From: SAR116 cluster bacterium AG-390-L20
GTDB lineage: Bacteria; Pseudomonadota; Alphaproteobacteria; Puniceispirillales; Marisalimonadaceae
Length of the DNA stretch: 40,275 nucleotides
Direction of reading: 5' to 3'
Assembly: GCA_003278095.1 (NCBI GenBank)
Contig: QCHB01000015.1
Coordinates: forward strand, 1 to 40,275
The notes beneath the pieces were generated by a model. The model had not been told where the DNA came from. It did not search any database and saw nothing but the letters and a program-made list of their open reading frames with translations. Shown here in pieces: positions 33,822 to 40,275 of this stretch. A program made the position numbers and the translations under genes. How positions within the stretch are numbered: the stretch's first letter is position 1; the number at the start of each line of letters is the position of its first letter.

Positions 33822-35039
33822 ATGAATAATTCATTAAAGGGTATTAAAGTGCTAGATTTAACTAGGGTATTAGCTGGTCCATATTGTACCCAAATGCTAG
33901 GAGATTTAGGGGCTGATATAATTAAAGTTGAGAGACCTGGAGGTGGCGACGATACTAGAGGATTTGCTCCACCTTTTGTAAAAAATGATGATGGCGAAGA
34001 GACAGACCTTAGCGCGTATTTTTGTGGCGCTAATAGAAACAAAAGATCAATTACGATCAATCTTAGTACAAAAGAAGGTCAGGGCTTAGTTAAAAAATTA
34101 TTATCTGAATGTGATATTTTAGTTGAAAACTTTAAAACAGGTACCTTAGAAAAATACGGACTTGGATATAATAATTTAAAATCAGATTTTCCAAAGTTAA
34201 TATATTGTTCTATTACTGGTTTTGGACAGACTGGGCCATATGCATCCAGACCAGGTTACGACGGATTAATTCAAGCAATGGGTGGTGTAATGGCTTTAAC
34301 AGGAGAGCCAGACGGTGAGCCTATGAAAGTTGGGGTTCCTATCGGAGATCTAATGGCGGGTATGTTTGCTTCTGTTGGGATATTAGCAGCTGTCAGGCAT
34401 CAAATAAATACAGGTGAAGGTCAGTTTATAGATATTGGGATGTTAGATACTCATGTTGCATGGTTAGCAAATCAAGGTATGAATTATTTATCTACAAATA
34501 AAAATCCAGATAGATTAGGTAATCAACATCCAAATATTGTTCCTTATCAAGTTATGCCAACATCGGATGGTTACATCGTTTTATCAATTGGTAATGATCC
34601 TACATTTGAAAGATTTTGTAAGTTGTCTGGAGATGAACAATTAATAGATGATCCTAAATTTAAGACAAATGCAGATCGTGTGTCTAATAGGGAATTTGTA
34701 ACAAATACATTAAATGAAATTACCAAAAGACATACTTCATCTTGGTGGCTTAATGAGTTGGAAAAACAAAAAATTGGATGTGGTCCAATTAATACACTGA
34801 GTGAAGTTTTTTCAGATCCTCATGTAAAGGCTAGAGAAATGATTGTTGAAATGGACCACACTAAAACAGGAAAAGCCCCACTAAGATTAATAGCCAATCC
34901 AATAAAAATGCAGGAGACACCTCCAAGTTATAGATTGTCACCCCCATTATTAGGAGAACATACTGAAGAAATTTTATCTGAAAAAATTGGCTTGTCTTTA
35001 GATGAGATAAAAAATTTAAAGGATAAAGGTATAATATAA
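33822..35039 (+). CDS. CaiB/BaiF family (family III) CoA-transferase
   Basis: A 405-residue interlocked-dimer-type CoA-transferase. LDLTRVLAGPYCTQMLGDLGA opens the protein, IKVERPGGGDDTR follows (~34-46), ITGFGQTGPYASRPGYD (~131-147) is the core motif, and the catalytic Asp is expected at 176 (GVPIGDLMAGM). It moves CoA between carboxylic acids through an aspartyl anhydride. The sequence reads closest to the succinate/glutarate or hydroxymethylglutarate CoA-transferase branch rather than formyl-CoA transferase or carnitine CaiB, judged by eye. It precedes an MFS permease by 34 bp, perhaps the importer of its acid substrate. Confidence 0.88.
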   Translation: MNNSLKGIKVLDLTRVLAGPYCTQMLGDLGADIIKVERPGGGDDTRGFAPPFVKNDDGEETDLSAYFCGANRNKRSITINLSTKEGQGLVKKLLSECDILVENFKTGTLEKYGLGYNNLKSDFPKLIYCSITGFGQTGPYASRPGYDGLIQAMGGVMALTGEPDGEPMKVGVPIGDLMAGMFASVGILAAVRHQINTGEGQFIDIGMLDTHVAWLANQGMNYLSTNKNPDRLGNQHPNIVPYQVMPTSDGYIVLSIGNDPTFERFCKLSGDEQLIDDPKFKTNADRVSNREFVTNTLNEITKRHTSSWWLNELEKQKIGCGPINTLSEVFSDPHVKAREMIVEMDHTKTGKAPLRLIANPIKMQETPPSYRLSPPLLGEHTEEILSEKIGLSLDEIKNLKDKGII

Positions 35040-35073
35040 ATTTAACCTGTTTAAATCTTTTTTAATACAATTA

Positions 35074-36315
35074 ATGGTGGGTGTCATAAGTGCATTTAAT
35101 ACTACCTCTAACATAGAATATGACAGCTTAAAGTCTTGGATTAGGCTAATACTTTTATTTACTATAGGTGTTATGGGTACAGTTGGTATGTGGTCAGTTG
35201 TGGTTGTAATGCCTCCAATTGAAAACGAATTTAATATAGATAGGGGGCATGCAAGTTTACTATACGCTACTACTATGGTTGGTTTTGGCCTTGGTAATTT
35301 TTTAATTGGAAAAATTATTGATAAATTTGGTTTAAAGTTACCAATTATTTTCGCAATAATAATTCTTGTTTCTTCTTATTTAATTGCAATCATATCTACC
35401 GAATTTTGGCATTTGTTAATCTTGCAAATTTTCATGGGAACGGCTGCTGCGACTTTTTTTGGCCCATCTATGGCGGATATAGGAAATTTTTTTGAAAAAA
35501 GGAGAGGGTTAGCTGTTGCGATTATTGCTAGTGCTAATTATGTGGCTGGAGCTTTTTGGCCTTTAATCATTAGTTATTTTCTTGAATACACCACTTGGAA
35601 AGAAGTCTACTTATATATAGCAATAATCTGTATGGTGATTATGTTTCCAATAGCATTATTTCTAAAAAATAATGTTGCAAGTAACATATCTAATAATGAT
35701 TTAAGTACTGATGGAAACAATTTAACCAACTTAAGTCCCAATACATTACAAATCTTATTAATTTTGGCAGGAATTGGTTGTTGCTTGGCAATGGCAATGC
35801 CACAAGTACATATTGTTGCTTTATGTGTTGAGAGAGGCTTTGGATTGAGCATCGGAGCTGAAATTTTGGCTGTAATGCTTTTTTCAGGAATGATAAGTAG
35901 AGTTGGATTTGGTTTCTTGTCCGACAAGATTGGTCCTGTTTACACTTTATTTATTGGATCATTATTACAAATGCTTTCCTTAGTATTTTTCTTGCCGTTT
36001 GATAGTCAATTATCGCTTTATATTGTTTCGTTAATGTTTGGGTTGTCCCAAGGAGGTATAGTGCCTGCATATGCTATGATAATAAGAAAATATCTGCCAA
36101 TTGAACAGGTTGGTGAAAGAGTTGGATTAGTCATTATGGCAACAATTGTAGGTATGGGCTTAGGTGGCTGGATGTCTGGTGAAATTTTTGATATTACCCA
36201 ATCTTATAAATTAGCATTTGTAAACGGAATATTTTGGAATTTTACAAATCTTTTGATAGTAACATTCATAATGTGGCAAATTTATTTCAAAAAAGATAAG
36301 CTAGTTCTAGGTTGA
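35074..36315 (+). CDS. MFS transporter, organic-acid (OxlT/MCT-like) type
   Basis: A 413-residue protein with 12 hydrophobic segments and a soluble central loop (~200-220). MGTVGMWSVVVVMPPIENEF, with a helper loop GKIIDKFGLK (~87-96), and MGTAAATFFGPSMADIGNFFEKRRGLAVA (~125-153) resemble the oxalate:formate antiporter/monocarboxylate group, where a family motif with RRGLA occurs after helix 4. It probably moves a carboxylate across the inner membrane. The substrate is unknown; the CoA-transferase upstream suggests a dicarboxylic or hydroxy acid. The Gate-domain gene follows after 13 bp. Confidence 0.83.
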   Translation: MVGVISAFNTTSNIEYDSLKSWIRLILLFTIGVMGTVGMWSVVVVMPPIENEFNIDRGHASLLYATTMVGFGLGNFLIGKIIDKFGLKLPIIFAIIILVSSYLIAIISTEFWHLLILQIFMGTAAATFFGPSMADIGNFFEKRRGLAVAIIASANYVAGAFWPLIISYFLEYTTWKEVYLYIAIICMVIMFPIALFLKNNVASNISNNDLSTDGNNLTNLSPNTLQILLILAGIGCCLAMAMPQVHIVALCVERGFGLSIGAEILAVMLFSGMISRVGFGFLSDKIGPVYTLFIGSLLQMLSLVFFLPFDSQLSLYIVSLMFGLSQGGIVPAYAMIIRKYLPIEQVGERVGLVIMATIVGMGLGGWMSGEIFDITQSYKLAFVNGIFWNFTNLLIVTFIMWQIYFKKDKLVLG

Positions 36316-36328
36316 AGAGGAATTACTA

Positions 36329-37300
36329 ATGAATAAGATCAGAGAGCTTACAAGGTCATCCCTTGAAATTACTTATGAGCTATTCATAATAATGATACCA
36401 ACTTTAATTATAGTAAAAATACTAGATGAGTTAGGTTTTGTTGAAATATTAAATAAGTTCTGTGCTCCTTTGATGTTTTTGTTAGGATTACCAGAGGCTA
36501 TATCACTAGTTTTTACCACATCATTGCTCACAAGCCCCTATGCAGGTTTAATAGTTTTTTCAGGTCTACCAGCCGACATGCCATTTACTGCTGCTCAGGC
36601 AAGTGTATTAGGACTTTTAATTTTATTCACACATTCATTGCCTATTGAAGTTATTATTTGTAGAAAAGCAGGAGTAAGAGCCCGTGCTATGATATTTATT
36701 AGATTAGGCCTTGGTATTTTATCATGCTATTTTTTAAATCTTTTTTTTCAACTTACTGGTTATATGAATTATCCAGCAACAATTTTATTACCAAGTTTAG
36801 AAAGTGCACCTGATTTGTTTAGTTGGGGTTTATCTCAACTAAAAGGGCTGGGAATGATCTTTGTTATTATTATAGCACTAGTAATAATTTTAGATTTTTT
36901 AAAATACATAGGCGTTGAAAGATTAATAGAAAAAGCTTTAAAACCCTTTTTAAACTTTCTTGGAGTTGGTGAAAAAGCTTCTACAATTGCAATAGTAGGA
37001 GTAACCCTTGGGATTGGCTTTGGTGCTGGACTTTTAATTAAAGAAGTGAAAACTGGAAAACTTCACTACAAAGATGTTTTTGGCGTTTTAGTCTTAGTAG
37101 GAATGCTTCATAGCATAATTGAAGATACTGCAGTCATTTCACTTATAGGTTCAAATATTATAATAACGCTTTTTTTAAGAGCGGTTTTAACATTATGTAT
37201 CGTTTATGTTTTTATGAGATTAGGGGCTAAATTAACGCAAGAATTTTGGCAGAAACATCTTACTAATTATAATATACCAGAATACAAACCTAATTCTTAA
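36329..37300 (+). CDS. Gate-domain (nucleoside recognition) membrane protein
   Basis: A 323-residue inner-membrane protein with 7-8 hydrophobic segments and two Gate-like repeats, at ~20-120 (IMIPTLIIVKILDELGFVEILNKF, read in parts) and ~190-300 (FLKYIGVERLIEKALKPFLNFLGV). The pattern of a helix, K-FL-K-LG and a hydrophobic turn is that of the nucleoside recognition (Gate) family that includes SpmA/SpmB and part of CNT transporters. Ion or solute is not known. It has GAGGAA before the start and follows the MFS gene by 13 bp; the 3' end overlaps the convergent SDR gene by 4 bp. Confidence 0.75.
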   Translation: MNKIRELTRSSLEITYELFIIMIPTLIIVKILDELGFVEILNKFCAPLMFLLGLPEAISLVFTTSLLTSPYAGLIVFSGLPADMPFTAAQASVLGLLILFTHSLPIEVIICRKAGVRARAMIFIRLGLGILSCYFLNLFFQLTGYMNYPATILLPSLESAPDLFSWGLSQLKGLGMIFVIIIALVIILDFLKYIGVERLIEKALKPFLNFLGVGEKASTIAIVGVTLGIGFGAGLLIKEVKTGKLHYKDVFGVLVLVGMLHSIIEDTAVISLIGSNIIITLFLRAVLTLCIVYVFMRLGAKLTQEFWQKHLTNYNIPEYKPNS

Positions 37301-37995
37301 TAGGGAATAATTTTATTGTCCCAATCAAATATTTTACCATTATCGGCTACTGTCTTTGTATCAATAACACTTACTAATTTTTCTGCAGAAAATTCGGGAG
37401 TAAAATATACTTTATCTTTTTTTTGAAAAGGTTTCGATAATTTTGAATCTACTGTGCCTGGATGAAGACCAAAGATGATACTATCTAGATTTGATCTTTT
37501 TTGTTCAATTGATAATCCTTTTAAAACCATATTTAAAGCAGATTTAGATGCCCTATATGAATACCAACCACCTAGTTCGTTGTCTTTTATACTTCCAACT
37601 CTAGCAGATATTGAAGCAAATTTTGTTATTCTATCTCTGTATAATTTTGGTAAAAAATATTTTGCAATTAAAGCAGTTGGAATAGTATTAGCATTAAACA
37701 TGTCAATAAATTTAACAGAGGATAGATCTCTTATAGATTTTTCTGGTTGTTCAAGCGCACCAATCGCGACAATAATTATGTCCAACTTACATTCAAGTGA
37801 TTGAGCGGTCTCAGCCAAGCTATTTTCATTTAAATAATTTACTTGTTTTGAAATTATAGATTGATGATCTAATTGAACACCATTCCTAGAAAAGGCGAAT
37901 ATGTTATTTACACTATTTTTTTTTGTAAATTCAAAACACAATGCTTTTCCGATTGCACCAGAGCTCCCAAAAATAGCTATATTTAATGGTTCCAT
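37297..37995 (-). CDS. SDR-family oxidoreductase, CsgA/C-factor-like
   Basis: A 232-residue short-chain dehydrogenase of the short, C-factor-like kind. The cofactor loop GSSGAIG is at 10-16 and the active site YSYRASKSALNM near 145-156 contains Tyr-x3-Lys. The Ser of SISARVGSI near 130 completes the triad. The body has an unusual VAIGALEQPEKS instead of NAG. The substrate is unknown. It stands alone between convergent and divergent neighbours. Confidence 0.83.
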   Translation of the reverse strand: MEPLNIAIFGSSGAIGKALCFEFTKKNSVNNIFAFSRNGVQLDHQSIISKQVNYLNENSLAETAQSLECKLDIIIVAIGALEQPEKSIRDLSSVKFIDMFNANTIPTALIAKYFLPKLYRDRITKFASISARVGSIKDNELGGWYSYRASKSALNMVLKGLSIEQKRSNLDSIIFGLHPGTVDSKLSKPFQKKDKVYFTPEFSAEKLVSVIDTKTVADNGKIFDWDNKIIPY

Positions 37996-38084
37996 TCTAA
38001 TTTCTTTTATTTAAATTAAGTGACACATATTTATTATTGATAGTATTATATTATCATTTAATTGATAAATTTAAAGAGATCTAT

Positions 38085-38807
38085 ATGACAAATAACAAAC
38101 CTAATTTTGTATTAGTTCACGGTGCTTGGCATGGTGGATGGATTTGGAAAGAAGTTGCAGACCTCTTAATGTATCAAGGTTATAATGTAACTTGTCCTAC
38201 CCAAACAGGTTTAGGTGAGAGAAAACATTTATTGTCCCCTGAGATAACTTTAGACACATATATTGATGATATAATTAATCATATTTTATTAGAAGATTTA
38301 GAAAATATTATATTAGTAGGACATAGCTTTGCGGGAAGTATTATAAGTGGTGTTGCTGACAGATTAAAAGAGAGAATTAATAAGCTTATTTATTTTGATG
38401 CAATGATTTTATCAAGTGGTCAAAGTCCTTTTGATATTGCTCCAAAAGAAATAGTTAAAGAAAGAACGGCTTTAGCAGAAAAATCTGAAGGCAAGCTCTC
38501 AATTCCTCCTCCATCACCTGAAGCATTTGGAGTTTTTGATATAAGAAAATCTTTAATTTTGGCTAGTAAATTAACTCCTCATCCTGTAAGCACTTTTAAA
38601 TCAAAACTGAATTTAGAAAATGAAATTGGGAACGGACTTTCTGTTTCCTATATATTTTGTACTGATCCAGTTTATCAATCTTTAGAAAGTTCAAGAGTAT
38701 CAGTAAGAAAAATGAATTGGCCAATTTTTGAATTGAAGGCAGGGCATAATGCTATGTTTACACATCCAAAGGAAACTTTGAATTTACTTATGAAAATTTG
38801 TAATTAA
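38085..38807 (+). CDS. Alpha/beta-fold hydrolase, esterase-like
   Basis: The open frame reaches 38037, but the preferred start is ATG 38085, with AAAGAGA upstream and MTNNKPNFVLVHGAWHGGW as the usual N-terminus (240 residues). HG is at 12-13; the nucleophile elbow GHSFAG at 79-84 has Ser81; a late His lies in KAGHNAMF near 223. The WHGGWIWKEVADLL segment marks the group of plant methylesterase-like and pyrethroid-hydrolase-like bacterial esterases. The substrate is unknown. The thiolase gene starts 23 bp later, so they may be co-transcribed. Confidence 0.85.
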   Translation: MTNNKPNFVLVHGAWHGGWIWKEVADLLMYQGYNVTCPTQTGLGERKHLLSPEITLDTYIDDIINHILLEDLENIILVGHSFAGSIISGVADRLKERINKLIYFDAMILSSGQSPFDIAPKEIVKERTALAEKSEGKLSIPPPSPEAFGVFDIRKSLILASKLTPHPVSTFKSKLNLENEIGNGLSVSYIFCTDPVYQSLESSRVSVRKMNWPIFELKAGHNAMFTHPKETLNLLMKICN

Positions 38808-38830
38808 AATATCTATTTTAGGAGAATAGA

Positions 38831-39997
38831 ATGTCATCTTGTATAACTGGCTGGGCTCATAATAAATTTGGAGTAAATAAAGATCAATCTTCAGAGAATA
38901 TGATTGCAGAAGTTGTTGAACAGGCAATAAATCATGCAGAAATTTCGCCAAAAGATATAGATGCAATTTATGTTGGAACGTTCAACAATGGGTTTCAAAA
39001 GCAGGATTTTCATGGTGCATTACCAGCTGTTTCACAAATAGATCTAAGGTATGTACCAGCTATGAGAGTTGAAAATGCGTGCGCGACAGGTTCAGCGGCC
39101 ATTCATACAGCGATGAATGCAATTGAAGCCAAAAGAGCAAAGACAACACTTGTTGTTGGTGTAGAGAAAATGACAGACACATCTTCCGAAAAAGTTGGTG
39201 ACATTCTCTTGGGTGCAAGTTATCGGCCAGAAGAAGGAGAAACCAAAGGGGGGTTTACAGGTGTTTTTGCAACTATAGCAAATGCTTATTTTCAAAAATA
39301 TGGGGATAAATCAGATGTGCTGGCTAAAATTGCTGCTAAAAATCACGAGAATGGAAGTGTAAATCCTCTTGCTCATATGCAAAAAAATCTAGGTTTTGAT
39401 TTTTGTAATTCTGTCTCAGAGAAGAATCCTTACGTTGCAGAGCCGTTAAGAAGAACAGATTGCTCTATGGTATCTGACGGCGCTGCTGCTTTAATAATTC
39501 AAGACATAGACCTTGCCCTTTCTGCAAAGAGAGCAATTGCCTTTAGAGCAAGGAGACACGTTAATGACATTCTTCCATTGAGTAAAAGAGAAAAAACAGA
39601 GTTTGAAGGTGCCCGTCAAGCTTGGAGTTATGCCCTGCAAGATGCTAAAATAAATCTTGATGATTTATCGTTTGTCGAAACCCATGACTGTTTCACAATT
39701 GCAGAACTTATTGAATATGAAGCAATGGGTTTAACTAAACTAGGCGAAGGTTATAAAGCAATCGAAGAGGGCTGGGTTCAAAAAAATGGTAGACTTCCTA
39801 TAAATCCCTCAGGTGGCCTTAAGTCAAAAGGGCACCCTGTCGGCGCTACTGGAGTTTCTCAACATGTGATGTCAGCAATGCAACTCACTGGGGAGGCAGA
39901 TGACATGCAGGTCAAAGATGCTAAATTAGCAGGTATTTTTAATATGGGCGGAGCCTCTGTCGCAAATTATGTCTCAATTTTGGAGAGAATACGTTAA
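38831..39997 (+). CDS. Thiolase-family protein (acetyl-CoA acetyltransferase/SCP-x-like)
   Basis: A 388-residue thiolase. Nucleophile Cys84 lies in ENACATGSAA, His285 in ETHDCFTIAE replaces the classical NEAF motif as in SCP-2-type thiolases, and His335 is in KGHPVGATG. The fourth motif, normally C-x-G, reads FNMGGAS, so the second catalytic Cys is absent (Asn371/Met372). It therefore may act as a degradative or specialised acyltransferase, or need another base. It has a strong AGGAG before the ATG and is followed at 7 bp by the SixA-like gene. Confidence 0.86.
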   Translation: MSSCITGWAHNKFGVNKDQSSENMIAEVVEQAINHAEISPKDIDAIYVGTFNNGFQKQDFHGALPAVSQIDLRYVPAMRVENACATGSAAIHTAMNAIEAKRAKTTLVVGVEKMTDTSSEKVGDILLGASYRPEEGETKGGFTGVFATIANAYFQKYGDKSDVLAKIAAKNHENGSVNPLAHMQKNLGFDFCNSVSEKNPYVAEPLRRTDCSMVSDGAAALIIQDIDLALSAKRAIAFRARRHVNDILPLSKREKTEFEGARQAWSYALQDAKINLDDLSFVETHDCFTIAELIEYEAMGLTKLGEGYKAIEEGWVQKNGRLPINPSGGLKSKGHPVGATGVSQHVMSAMQLTGEADDMQVKDAKLAGIFNMGGASVANYVSILERIR

Positions 39998-40003
39998 TAT
40001 TAA

Positions 40004-40275
40004 ATGTCTAAATTAATATTAATACGTCATGCTAAATCCGATTGGAGTGTTAACGTAAATGATCTTCAAAGGGGTTTGAACAAAAGAGGTTGTAATTCTT
40101 GTAAAGTTATTTCTGAGGAACTTAAAAAAAGAATAGATAAACCAGATTTGTTTTTAATCTCTCCTGCGTTAAGAGCACAGCTAACTTACGAAAATATATT
40201 TTTAAATTGGGATAATAAAGACAATCTTTTATCGATTGAAGATGATTTATATCATGCATCAATAGATCAGATTAA
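40004..40275 (+). CDS. SixA-like histidine phosphatase (3' end cut by window)
   Basis: The first 90 codons are open from ATG 40004 to the window edge. KLILIRHAKSDW contains the Arg-His-Ala catalytic motif of the histidine phosphatase superfamily in its SixA form, LQRGLNKRG follows, and DLFLISPALRAQLT (usually S-S-A-x-R) is the second conserved block. SixA removes phosphate from histidine-containing phosphotransfer proteins; small family members in alphaproteobacteria are poorly characterised. Starts 6 bp after the thiolase stop. Confidence 0.85.
   Translation, partial: MSKLILIRHAKSDWSVNVNDLQRGLNKRGCNSCKVISEELKKRIDKPDLFLISPALRAQLTYENIFLNWDNKDNLLSIEDDLYHASIDQI

Noticed and set aside
1..40275. 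tRNA, rRNA, CRISPR arrays, insertion sequences, prophage or attachment sites
   Set aside because: Looked for in the spacers on both strands by eye: no cloverleaf-like GC-rich block, no spaced identical repeats, no transposase or integrase translation, no terminal inverted repeats.

Overview
The window is strongly AT-rich, tightly packed bacterial DNA with short spacers, many 1-48 bp overlaps, several TTG/GTG starts, and no tRNA, rRNA, insertion sequence, phage gene or CRISPR array that I could see. Protein types (UrtABCDE with urease, TtuC/TtuD, L-fuconate dehydratase, NIPSNAP, CaiB/BaiF CoA-transferase, MOFRL-type glycerate kinase) point to a streamlined free-living alphaproteobacterium, probably a marine planktonic lineage. 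That placement is inference from composition and gene content; no phylogenetic marker was tested.

Layout. 1-685 (minus): the 5' part of pal, preceded by and overlapping a small unknown gene. 686-983: a non-coding stretch with several inverted repeats. 984-2243 (plus): a winged-helix protein and a short-chain dehydrogenase, both starting with TTG. 2247-7138: organic-acid and sugar-acid catabolism: tartrate/D-malate dehydrogenase and a NIPSNAP protein (minus), an FMN 2-hydroxyacid dehydrogenase and L-fuconate dehydratase (plus), and an HSL-type esterase (minus). 7292-8647: a 31-residue membrane microprotein and a 10-TM putative metal exporter. 8724-11141: GAF protein, unknown 103-residue protein, DhlA-like haloalkane dehalogenase and DUF952 protein, all plus and nearly gapless. 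11094-17737: glycosyltransferase, glutathione S-transferase, glycerate kinase, crotonase, lytic transglycosylase-like protein, nitroreductase and MFS permease, mostly single transcription units.

17766-21586 (plus) is a three-gene set: HAD phosphatase, glucosyl-3-phosphoglycerate synthase and a GH13 phosphorylase. Together they should make and reclaim the compatible solute glucosylglycerate. 32431-21596 (minus) is a complete 12-gene urea module in the order urtABCDE-ureDABCEFG, with no gap larger than the 57-bp urtA-urtB spacer. That spacer carries a perfect 11-bp hairpin, and two identical 10-bp repeats 31 bp apart lie upstream of urtA.

32634-40275: metallo-beta-lactamase hydrolase (minus), then CoA-transferase, MFS permease and Gate-domain membrane protein (plus), an SDR (minus), and an alpha/beta hydrolase, a thiolase and a truncated SixA-like phosphatase (plus).

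How the genes fit together. Urea uptake and hydrolysis supply ammonium. D-glycerate is a shared node: the TtuC family can form it from meso-tartrate, phosphorolysis of glucosylglycerate releases it, and TtuD phosphorylates it. L-fuconate dehydratase next to an L-lactate-dehydrogenase-type enzyme fits the non-phosphorylating L-fucose route that ends in pyruvate and L-lactate, although the other steps are not in the window. No clearly undescribed multi-gene system stands out. The best candidates for new biology are the GAF/103-residue pair, the membrane microprotein, and the unexplained regulatory structures at 686-983 and around urtA.
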